From positions 1 through 5,675 of the forward strand of contig JAITFV010000170.1 of NCBI GenBank assembly GCA_031281115.1: 5,675 nt of DNA, read 5' to 3'. Origin of the DNA: Oscillospiraceae bacterium. Lineage in GTDB: Bacteria; Bacillota; Clostridia; Oscillospirales; Ruminococcaceae. Position 1 is the first letter of the stretch. The number at the start of each line of letters is the position of its first letter. Below, in pieces: positions 1-4,657 of this stretch. The position numbers were made by a program, and so were the translations under genes. The notes below the pieces were generated by a model. The model saw only the letters and a program-made list of their open reading frames with translations, was not told the origin of the DNA and did no database searches.

Positions 1-678
1 CACACCGCTCTCACCTATTAAACAGGGATTGTTCTTGCGGCGGCGCAGCAGAATCTGTATAATCCGCTCAATTTCGTCACCGCGGCAGATTACAGGGTCG
101 ATTTTCTTCTGGCGGGCGAGCTCGGTCAGGTCTCTGCCGTATTTTTGCAGTACACCTTTCGAGTTTTTGCGCGGATTTGCAGTTCCGGTGTAATCATAGC
201 CGCTGTCGGAAATGTCGTTATCGGAACCCCGGTTTTTTGCTTCGGATGGCAAACAGTCGTTACTGACTGCGCCGAGATTCACGCCCATCTCCTTTAATAT
301 AAGCACCGCGTAGCTCTCGGTATCTTTTATAACAGCGCGCAGAAGATGCTCTGTCCCTACAAAATTCTGGTGAATCCCGCGAGCTTCGGAAATTGCATTT
401 TCCATTATGCGCTTGCTTCGCGGCGTAAAATCGCGCAGGTCTAACTTTGTCGGAATCCCGCGCCCGACTACTTTTTCAATTTTACGCAGGACCTCATCGC
501 GAGTTACCCCGTGCTTAGTCAGAACTAAGTAAGCAACGGTGTTCTCCGCGCTTAACAACCCGCAAAGAATATGCTCGCTCCCTATATAAATATGCCCGAA
601 AGACATAGCAGCATTTAACGCCTCTTTAAGCGCACGGTTGGCTTTTTCTGTAAAATCGCTGAATTCTATCATTTTCAT
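1..678 (-). CDS. clpC: ATP-dependent Clp protease ATP-binding subunit ClpC, N-terminal part (cut by window edge)
   Basis: Reading leftward from ATG at 678-676, an open frame of 226 codons reaches base 1 with no stop. It begins [20 protein letters not shown]. Two Clp_N repeats are visible: one around residues 5-58 with [13 protein letters not shown], and one around 80-133 with [13 protein letters not shown] polar linker (about 138-175) follows, then the start of the first AAA+ module ([18 protein letters not shown], then [15 protein letters not shown]). The window stops inside Walker A (GESGV of GESGVGKT). Hsp100 proteins of this kind unfold substrates in the cytoplasm and feed them to ClpP; full ClpC is usually about 810 residues. 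ClpC is preferred over ClpA because of the Firmicute context, although the RRRKNNP...GESGV wording also occurs in ClpA. A Cys (residue 198) replaces the usual Gly of the DPVIGR motif. An in-frame ATG two codons later (672-670) is possible, but a purine-rich ribosome site (GGAAGGAAGGG on the minus strand) lies just before 678. No ctsR, mcsA or mcsB lies upstream, so this looks like the first gene of its unit. Confidence 0.93.
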   Translation of the reverse strand, partial: MKMIEFSDFTEKANRALKEALNAAMSFGHIYIGSEHILCGLLSAENTVAYLVLTKHGVTRDEVLRKIEKVVGRGIPTKLDLRDFTPRSKRIMENAISEARGIHQNFVGTEHLLRAVIKDTESYAVLILKEMGVNLGAVSNDCLPSEAKNRGSDNDISDSGYDYTGTANPRKNSKGVLQKYGRDLTELARQKKIDPVICRGDEIERIIQILLRRRKNNPCLIGESGV

Positions 679-704
679 GACCCTTCCTTCCTCGTTGAGG
701 AGGA

Positions 705-739
705 TTTGTGCCGAGTTGGTTTTTGAGGCACAAACCGAC
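705..739 (-). promoter_or_regulatory. Inverted repeats with two alternative pairings in the clpC leader
   Basis: TTTGTGCC (705-712) is the exact reverse complement of GGCACAAA (727-734), an 8-bp stem with a 14-base loop. The same stretch can instead pair GTTGGTTT (715-722) with AAACCGAC (732-739), with one G-T wobble. The two stems share bases 732-734 and the first encloses one arm of the second, so they exclude each other. The element lies 27 bases upstream of the clpC start codon. It could fold in the clpC leader RNA, but no known riboswitch or thermometer class is recognised. Confidence 0.4.
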
Positions 740-741
740 GT

Positions 742-773
742 GTTTGAAAGAAATTTTTAGATTTCTTTCAAAC
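742..773. repeat. Perfect 13-bp inverted repeat between clpC and the Cys-rich miniprotein gene
   Basis: GTTTGAAAGAAAT (742-754) and ATTTCTTTCAAAC (761-773) are exact reverse complements around the 6-base loop TTTTAG. Read on the plus strand it is followed by TTTTCTCC, and on the minus strand there is no T run, so it is not a convincing terminator in either direction. Its place in a divergent intergenic region suggests a leader-RNA hairpin or a protein-binding site. It may belong to the same class of palindromes as the array at 1048-1392, but the arm sequences are not shared. Confidence 0.65.
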
Positions 774-809
774 TTTTCTCCTATTGCTGTAACATATTTT
801 TAAAAAAGG

Positions 810-817
810 CATACAAT
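810..817 (+). promoter_or_regulatory. Candidate -10 element for the Cys-rich miniprotein gene (sigma-E-like or sigma-A-like)
   Basis: CATACAAT at 810-817 matches the -10 consensus of the mother-cell sporulation factor sigma-E (CATACAnT). It also contains TACAAT (812-817), a fair sigma-A -10. A sigma-E-like -35 (CATATT, 793-798) lies 11 bases upstream, a little closer than the usual 13-15. No good sigma-A -35 is found at 17 bases. The assignment is a suggestion based on a short motif. Confidence 0.3.
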
Positions 818-821
818 TTAT

Positions 822-837
822 TATGAAACGTTTCATA
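822..837. promoter_or_regulatory. 16-bp perfect palindrome, operator-like
   Basis: TATGAAACGTTTCATA is a perfect palindrome with a central CG. The core TGAAACGTTTCA has the look of a LacI/GalR-family operator and matches the consensus half-sites known for Cra (FruR). It is two bases shorter than the usual CcpA cre site. It lies 36 bases upstream of the miniprotein ATG, at about the expected transcription start of that gene, and would overlap the -10 of the tentative clpC promoter. A repressor bound here could affect both divergent genes. The identity of the regulator is inference. Confidence 0.5.
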
Positions 838-860
838 CACCATTAAACAAATTTAATCAA
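832..860 (-). promoter_or_regulatory. Possible sigma-A promoter for clpC
   Basis: On the minus strand, TTGATT (860-855) is followed after 17 bases by TATGAA (837-832). The -35 is one base from consensus and the -10 is weak. It would give a leader of about 150 nt holding the two inverted repeats at 705-773. The -10 would overlap the palindrome at 822-837. No repeat of GGTCAAA, the heptad of the CtsR heat-shock operator, is seen here. The call is tentative because this AT-rich stretch offers several near matches. Confidence 0.3.
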
Positions 861-873
861 GGAGGAACATATT

Positions 874-1011
874 ATGTTTTTCGGAAACGGAAACTGCTGC
901 TGGATAATCGTAATCCTGCTTCTTCTCTACTGCTTCTGCGGAGACGGTTTCGTAGGCGGAGCAACAGGCGGAAACTGCTGCAACAGCAGCTGCAATCCCT
1001 GCGGATGCTGA
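874..1011 (+). CDS. Small Cys-rich membrane protein (45 aa), function unknown
   Basis: The frame ATG 874 to TGA 1009-1011 encodes 45 residues beginning MFFGNGNCCWIIVILLLLYC. A textbook ribosome binding site, AAGGAGG (859-865), lies 8 bases before the start, which makes this a real gene despite its size. A short hydrophobic segment (about residues 10-21) is flanked by Gly/Asn/Cys-rich tails. Nine of the 45 residues are Cys (8, 9, 20, 22, 35, 36, 40, 43, 45), five of them in the last eleven residues. Clostridial genomes carry many such miniproteins with a Gly/Cys-rich tail and one hydrophobic stretch. Some are annotated as high-cysteine 'chorion class' proteins, and the general shape resembles YjcZ-type sporulation miniproteins. 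Metal binding, disulfide cross-linking or a spore-layer role are all conceivable, but nothing here proves one. It stands alone, and its promoter region has a sigma-E-like -10 and a palindrome. Confidence 0.8.
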   Translation: MFFGNGNCCWIIVILLLLYCFCGDGFVGGATGGNCCNSSCNPCGC

Positions 1012-1138
1012 TTATACTGAAATCCATCTTTAAATATGGAGTTTGGTATCGGTACTTATACCGATTCCAATCAAAGATTGGAATCGGGGGTGCCGCAGTC
1101 TACGTGACTGTAGTAGTTTGGCTCTGCCAAACTACGAA

Positions 1139-1202
1139 GCGCCTGTCGCAACAGCGCAATCCCTGTTTCTGAACAAACAAAGTTTTTTCAGAAACAGTAT
1201 TA
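1139..1202. repeat. Module copy A of a two-copy mosaic repeat
   Basis: This copy carries ACAGCGCAATCCCT (1151-1164) and then ACAGTATTA (1194-1202). Copy B carries ACAGCGCGAAACCCT (1343-1357) and ACAGTATTA (1359-1367), so the same two blocks occur in the same order. In copy A they are separated by 29 bases that form most of a perfect hairpin (1163-1197); in copy B by one base. Each copy has a small GC-rich stem around the ACAGCGC block. The arrangement is what would be seen if a palindrome had been inserted into, or lost from, a common module. Confidence 0.55.
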
Positions 1203-1331
1203 GCGAAGTTCGTAAAGCGGCGGGAGAGCTCGCCGCTTTCTGACACTTTCAGAGACATAGTCCTTTAACTTAAGATTTTATATATCTTACTACTAAAATC
1301 CAGTAAACCGGTTTATTGGATTTTAGGGATG

Positions 1332-1367
1332 GCGCTGCTGCGACAGCGCGAAACCCTAACAGTATTA
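1332..1367. repeat. Module copy B of the two-copy mosaic repeat
   Basis: GCGCTG/CAGCGC (1332-1337/1344-1349) forms a 6-bp stem. It is followed by the CCCT block (1354-1357) and ACAGTATTA (1359-1367), matching copy A without its intervening hairpin. The last seven bases are part of the next stem (1363-1392). Confidence 0.5.
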
Positions 1368-1384
1368 CAGTTAAACGAGTGTAA

Positions 1385-1429
1385 CTGTAATAACTCTGTA
1401 ATCTTTTTGTAATCATTTTGTAATAATTT
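1385..1429. promoter_or_regulatory. Four TGTAAT direct repeats at exact 11-bp spacing (Pho-box-like iterons)
   Basis: TGTAAT occurs at 1386, 1397, 1408 and 1419, each 11 bases after the last. The base before it is C, C, T, T, and the filler between copies is AT-rich. Repeats in phase with the helix are typical of direct-repeat sites bound in tandem by OmpR/PhoB-family response regulators. The enterobacterial Pho box (CTGTCAT, four AT-rich bases, CTGTCAT) has the same 11-base period and a similar half-site. A fifth, imperfect copy (TGTAAC, 1380-1385) abuts the first. The first copy also forms part of the right arm of the last array hairpin. The binding of a PhoP/PhoB-type regulator is inference; the repeat itself is plain. 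Confidence 0.6.
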
Positions 1430-1621
1430 TACTTAAAAATCCCTTGCGAGGTTCATTTTTTGGAAAATATTTGCATTCAACGGTAAAACCTGTGACGGTT
1501 TTGCCGTATTATTTTTATTATATTCGTGAGATAATAGAAATAATTCGAGTAATAATTTAGTTAAATGTGACAGATTTGAGCTAATTGTATAAGTTTTTTT
1601 CCATAAAATGGTGATTTTGTC
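1430..1621. other. AT-rich non-coding stretch upstream of the importer promoter
   Basis: No supported gene is present on either strand, and the short frames here lack ribosome binding sites. The stretch is AT-rich and holds the terminator-like hairpin at 1480-1507. Its last seven bases (1615-1621) are the left arm of the inverted repeat at the importer promoter. Nothing else is recognised. Confidence 0.6.
1480..1522 (+). terminator. Terminator-like hairpin without an adjacent upstream gene
   Basis: ACGGTAAAACC (1480-1490) pairs with GGTTTTGCCGT (1497-1507), 11 bp with one T-G wobble and loop TGTGAC. It is followed by the T-rich tract ATTATTTTTATTATA (1508-1522). This fits a moderate intrinsic terminator on the plus strand. 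The nearest upstream gene ends almost 470 bases earlier. It may therefore end a transcript through the hairpin array, or protect the importer promoter from read-through. Confidence 0.5.
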
Positions 1622-1630
1622 TTGACAAAA
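1615..1630. promoter_or_regulatory. Inverted repeat overlapping the importer -35 box, operator-like
   Basis: TTTTGTC (1615-1621) and GACAAAA (1624-1630) are exact reverse complements separated by TT, and the -35 hexamer lies inside the repeat. A dimeric regulator bound here would compete with RNA polymerase. Part of the symmetry is forced by the -35 sequence itself, so chance cannot be excluded. No family is recognised. Confidence 0.4.
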
Positions 1631-1650
1631 CAAAATGAATGTGATAATAT
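1622..1650 (+). promoter_or_regulatory. Strong sigma-A promoter of the importer operon
   Basis: A perfect -35 TTGACA (1622-1627), a 17-base spacer and a -10 TAATAT (1645-1650) preceded by TGA (extended -10) form a near-consensus promoter. Transcription should begin near 1656-1658, leaving a leader of about 52 nt before the ATG at 1710. The leader contains a small stem, TGGTTGC (1658-1664) with GCGACCA (1669-1675) and one wobble. Confidence 0.85.
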
Positions 1651-1709
1651 CTGATTATGGTTGCTGACGCGACCAAAAATCTTTACGATTAAATTTATGA
1701 GGTGAAAGT

Positions 1710-3164
1710 ATGAAAAGACTATTAGCAATTATGTTATCCATGTTTATGGTTCTCGGTTTTGCCGTGGGCTGTGTCAGTGACGAAGGCACTCCTGCCCCCG
1801 CTCCTTCCGGCGAAACAAGCGACCCCGTAGTACCGGATTCCGAACCCGTTGTTCCGGTAGACCCCAACAAAGAAGACCTTAGAGTTTGGTCTTTCACTGA
1901 CGAGATTACTAACGCGATTGCAAGATACGCGGAAATGAACCCCGATTCGATTGTAAATAACTTTAACATTGTTCCCGTAATCCTTACCGACTGGGACGGC
2001 TCTTACGAGCAAGCAATTGAACCCGCTCTCAAAGCAGGCGGCGACAACGCTCCAGACCTCTTCGCTGCTGAACAGGCATTCGTGCTTAAATTCTCACAGG
2101 GTGAATTCTCCAGTTTCGCTGCAACTTATACCGAACTCGGTATTGAAAACGTTGAAGGCAAAATTGTTGATGCAGGTCTCGCTCAATATGCTGTTGATGC
2201 CGGCAGAAGAGACGGCGAAGTTGTAGCACTCCGTTTCCAGGAAACAGGAAGCTGCTTCATTTACCGCCGTTCTATCGCGGAAGAAGTTTTCGGAACAGCT
2301 GACCCTGCAGTTATCGGCAATATTGTCGGTCCGGGTTGGGATAAGTTCATGGAAGCGGCAGCACAAGTAAAAGAGCACGGCTATGCAATGGTCTACGGCG
2401 ATGAAGACGTATGGCAAGTTGCAAGAGACGGCGCGGCTCAGTCTTGGGTAGTAGACGGCACTCTTTATATCGACCCTGCTCGCTTAGCTTACTTCGACCT
2501 CGCAAAAATCCTTTATGATAACGACTATATGATTGGTGCAGGCGCATGGAACGACGGCTGGTTCGCAGGTATGGCAGGAACAACCGACCCTGTTGTATTC
2601 GCTTATATGGGTCCCGCATGGCTGATTAACTACGTCATGGCAGGTCAGGCAGCGAACAATCCTTCCTACAACGACTGGGCAGTAACAACTTCTCCTGTAC
2701 CGTGGGCATGGGGCGGCACATGGCTCTTTGGTCACCGCGACCTTCAAGGCGACAAGAGGGCAGCTGTAGCTGAAATTCTCGAATGGATTACCCTTGACAT
2801 TTCTGAAGACAGCTTCCAGCAGCACTTCGCTGCAGGCACTCTCTTCCGCGGAAGTGAATTATTCTCCGCAGAAGCAGCAGCTTATGAAGCAGGCGAATCC
2901 GCGAAAGACGCAGTTGCATCTTCAGTAATCATGGCAAGAACTGATGGCTCGATTGATATGCTCGGTGGACAAAACATGTTTGAATACTTCATTCCCGCAG
3001 CAGCAAATGCAAGGTCAAGCCACTGGCACGAGTTCGACTCTACCATTAACGGCATATTCCAGGATTTCTGCCGCCAGTACTACTCCGGCGAGATGACCAA
3101 GGAAGAAGCTTTAGAAGGATTTAAAGCTCAAGTTTATGACAGACTCGGTATTCCGTCAGAATAA
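1710..3164 (+). CDS. Extracellular solute-binding lipoprotein of a carbohydrate-type (CUT1) ABC importer
   Basis: The 484-residue product starts at ATG 1710 after GAGGTGA (1699-1705). A lipoprotein signal is clear: MKRLL, a hydrophobic core, then AVGC with the lipidated Cys at 21. The Cys is followed by a Pro/Ser/Glu-rich tether (about 22-54). The mature domain reads as family 1 of solute-binding proteins (MalE/UgpB-like). It has a first strand around LRVWSF (57-62), APDLFAAEQAFVLKF (114-128) in the usual PDhF place, WGGTWLFGH (334-342), and a C-terminal helix SGEMTKEEALEGFKAQV (459-475). Tryptophans and other aromatics cluster at 280-338 (W280, W284, W304, W323, W332, W334, W338), as expected for a sugar-stacking cleft; this is inference. 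It is anchored on the outer face of the membrane and delivers ligand to the two permeases downstream. Length is a little above the family's usual 400-450 because of the tether. The substrate cannot be named: sugars are most likely, but glycerol-phosphate-type ligands also occur in this class. Confidence 0.9.
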   Translation: MKRLLAIMLSMFMVLGFAVGCVSDEGTPAPAPSGETSDPVVPDSEPVVPVDPNKEDLRVWSFTDEITNAIARYAEMNPDSIVNNFNIVPVILTDWDGSYEQAIEPALKAGGDNAPDLFAAEQAFVLKFSQGEFSSFAATYTELGIENVEGKIVDAGLAQYAVDAGRRDGEVVALRFQETGSCFIYRRSIAEEVFGTADPAVIGNIVGPGWDKFMEAAAQVKEHGYAMVYGDEDVWQVARDGAAQSWVVDGTLYIDPARLAYFDLAKILYDNDYMIGAGAWNDGWFAGMAGTTDPVVFAYMGPAWLINYVMAGQAANNPSYNDWAVTTSPVPWAWGGTWLFGHRDLQGDKRAAVAEILEWITLDISEDSFQQHFAAGTLFRGSELFSAEAAAYEAGESAKDAVASSVIMARTDGSIDMLGGQNMFEYFIPAAANARSSHWHEFDSTINGIFQDFCRQYYSGEMTKEEALEGFKAQVYDRLGIPSE

Positions 3165-3183
3165 GGATGCTAAAGCTAAAAAT

Positions 3184-3204
3184 AAGTTAAACGTTTATTA
3201 ACTT
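3184..3204 (+). repeat. AT-rich hairpin just after the binding-protein gene
   Basis: AAGTTAA (3184-3190) and TTAACTT (3198-3204) form a 7-bp stem. The interval includes the 10-bp palindrome TAAACGTTTA (3188-3197), whose AAACGTTT core also sits in the palindrome at 822-837. It lies 20 bases after the stop codon and just before the stronger hairpin at 3216-3243. It may add to mRNA 3'-end stability; the shared core may be chance. Confidence 0.45.
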
Positions 3205-3215
3205 GCTCCTAAAAA

Positions 3216-3250
3216 CGGGGCGGATGGAATCCCGTCCGCCCCGCTTTGTT
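3216..3250 (+). terminator. GC-rich intercistronic hairpin, partial terminator or mRNA stabiliser
   Basis: CGGGGCGGATGG (3216-3227) pairs with CCGTCCGCCCCG (3232-3243): 12 bp, one T-G wobble, tetraloop AATC, followed by the short CTTTGTT. The stem is very strong but the T run is weak. It sits between the binding-protein gene and the first permease gene, in the position where many importer operons carry an element that leaves the binding-protein mRNA more abundant than the permease mRNA. Full termination is unlikely because no separate promoter is evident for the permease genes. Confidence 0.7.
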
Positions 3251-3272
3251 AGGCGGAAAGGACTATTATGCC

Positions 3273-4655
3273 ATGAAGCACGGTAAGAACTTTAGTTATG
3301 CAAAATATGGTTATATATTTTGTATACCTTTTTTTGCAATATATCTTATATTTTCGCTTTACCCTATTATTTATACAATCTCAATAAGTGTCACCGACAG
3401 ACAGGGAGCGGGAGTAGACGGCATTGAATATGGTATTCAAAAACGAGCTTTAGTTGATGAAGAGCAGGTTCCTTTATTCGAAGAAGTAGAAAAGGCTGTA
3501 ACTAATGAAGTTGTAACTCCTATAATTGATATAATGGAAGTGCCTATATTTGAGGACGGAGTAAATGTAGGAAACCGTACCGATGAAATACACAGGCGCA
3601 GCTTTATGGGGCATCCCCTGTACATAGTAGAGGGAGTAGTCGTCATTGACAGACACGGTAATGAGGTTTTTGACAACAGCGGCGACCCTGTTTACGTTGA
3701 AGGAGAACGCAGGGGCGACGATGTGATTTATTATACTCAAAGAGAGCGTGGCGTCGATGAATACGGAAATCCCGCATATCGTACAATTGAAACCCCCTTG
3801 CTTGATGAGTTTGGTGAACCGCAAACGGTTTTAGACCCGCTCGGTAACTTCAGGTGGGTTTTAAACAGCCCGATGTTCAGAGAGGCAATCGGAAATACGT
3901 TCAAAATTTGGATAACGAACTTCATTCCGCAAATCGTTCTTGCGCTCACCCTTGCCGCCTGGTTTACAAGCCGGTGGTCAAAAATCAAGGGACAGGGATT
4001 ATTTAAAGTTCTTTTTTATATGCCTAATATTATTACGGCAGGAACAATCGCTGTATTATTTAACGCGCTCTTCGCGTTTCCTATGGGGGTTGTCAACAAC
4101 ACTCTCACCAGTATAGGGATTTTTGAAAGTGCTAAAAATTTCGGAACCGACGGAACAGCTCAGCAGGCAATAGTAGCATTTGTGCAGTTTTGGATGTGGT
4201 ATGGCTACACAATGCTAATCTTTATTTCCGGTATAATAGGGTTAAATCCCGAGATGTATGAGTCGGCGGATATAGACGGCGCAAGCGCGGTTAAACAGTT
4301 CTTCTACATAACCCTGCCGAACCTCAGAACTATCATGATATTCACCGTTGTTTCGAGTATAATCGGCGGTTTGAATATGTTTGACGTACCGTTCCTGTAC
4401 GCCGGCGGAGGGCCCGCAACAGTCATCGGTGGCGGCTCCACCACTACTACCAGTATATGGATTTACAACCAGGCGTTCGGAGATGCGTACAGGTATAATA
4501 CCGCATCGGCGGCGAGTGTGCTTATGTTCTTAATCATCGCTGTACTCTCGGCTATAATTTTCTTCATCATGCGCGATAAAGAGGAAGTACGGATGAGAAA
4601 ATACAAGAAAGCTGAGTTAAAAGCTCTTAAAAAATCAGTAAAGGCGGTGGATTAA
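3273..4655 (+). CDS. CUT1 ABC importer permease (MalF/UgpA type) with large extracytoplasmic insertion
   Basis: The start is set at ATG 3273, giving 460 residues (MKHGKNFSYAKYGYIFC...), because AAAGGA (3257-3262) precedes it. The same frame is open back to a TTG at 3246, but that codon sits at the foot of the GC hairpin. Membrane segments appear near 13-38, 212-231, 245-270, 300-323, 354-375 and 412-433. The EAA loop that contacts the ATPase is plain: ESADIDGASAV from E330, ending at ITLPN (346-350). Members of this family normally have about 300 residues. The extra length is a hydrophilic loop from about 41 to 205 between the first and second segments, which should lie outside the cell. It carries five DxxG(N/D/E) units (D126, D134, D162, D178, D188). 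E. coli MalF also has a large outer loop (P2) that touches the binding protein, though between its segments 3 and 4. The C-terminus is Lys-rich and cytoplasmic. It forms a heterodimer with the next gene product. Confidence 0.9.
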   Translation: MKHGKNFSYAKYGYIFCIPFFAIYLIFSLYPIIYTISISVTDRQGAGVDGIEYGIQKRALVDEEQVPLFEEVEKAVTNEVVTPIIDIMEVPIFEDGVNVGNRTDEIHRRSFMGHPLYIVEGVVVIDRHGNEVFDNSGDPVYVEGERRGDDVIYYTQRERGVDEYGNPAYRTIETPLLDEFGEPQTVLDPLGNFRWVLNSPMFREAIGNTFKIWITNFIPQIVLALTLAAWFTSRWSKIKGQGLFKVLFYMPNIITAGTIAVLFNALFAFPMGVVNNTLTSIGIFESAKNFGTDGTAQQAIVAFVQFWMWYGYTMLIFISGIIGLNPEMYESADIDGASAVKQFFYITLPNLRTIMIFTVVSSIIGGLNMFDVPFLYAGGGPATVIGGGSTTTTSIWIYNQAFGDAYRYNTASAASVLMFLIIAVLSAIIFFIMRDKEEVRMRKYKKAELKALKKSVKAVD

Positions 4656-4657
4656 AA

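Larger units (their letters stand above)
1048..1392. repeat. Dense array of consecutive hairpins (REP/MITE-like or structured RNA)
   Basis: This non-coding stretch is a chain of inverted repeats. 1048-1054/1059-1065: 7 bp. 1061-1072/1076-1087: 12 bp perfect, loop AAA. 1096-1100/1106-1110: 5 bp. 1113-1122/1126-1135: 10 bp perfect, loop TCT. 1139-1146/1151-1157: 7 bp with one bulged C. 1163-1173/1187-1197: 11 bp perfect. 1214-1222/1231-1239: 9 bp perfect, GC-rich. 1271-1276/1284-1289: 6 bp. 1293-1309/1310-1326: 17 bp with one G-T wobble. 1332-1337/1344-1349: 6 bp, nested within TTAGGG/CCCTAA at 1323-1328/1354-1359. 1363-1373/1382-1392: 11 bp perfect. The first two overlap and exclude each other, and the 17-bp stem shares bases with the TTAGGG arm. 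No stem except the terminator-like one further right has a proper T run after it, so this is not a set of terminators. No supported gene lies inside. It resembles clustered extragenic palindromes or a large folded RNA; which one cannot be decided from one copy. Confidence 0.75.

Noticed and set aside
22..31. AACAGGGATT near the left edge resembling the reverse of the array word AATCCCTGTT
   Set aside because: It encodes conserved residues of the ClpC AAA+ domain (NPCL), so the match is explained by coding constraint and chance.
1043..1243. 66-codon plus-strand open frame within the hairpin array
   Set aside because: It starts at a TTG without a ribosome binding site, its sequence simply reads through the palindromes, and the product has no recognisable character.
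1048..1392. CRISPR array
   Set aside because: The palindromes differ in sequence from one another and are not evenly spaced, and there is no repeated unit with unique spacers.
1048..1392. Insertion sequence remnant
   Set aside because: No transposase fragment, no pair of matching terminal inverted repeats bounding the region, and no evident target-site duplication were found.
1433..1633. 66-codon minus-strand open frame upstream of the importer
   Set aside because: It covers the importer -35 box and the terminator-like hairpin, lies in AT-rich non-coding sequence, and its product is of arbitrary composition.
3246..3272. Nine-codon upstream extension of the first permease from a TTG
   Set aside because: The TTG lies at the base of the strong GC hairpin with no usable ribosome site. 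ATG 3273, preceded by AAAGGA, is a better start.
3268..3276. Two-codon frame ATG CCA TGA overlapping the first permease start
   Set aside because: It could act as a tiny leader frame, but a 9-base match is expected by chance and nothing else supports it.
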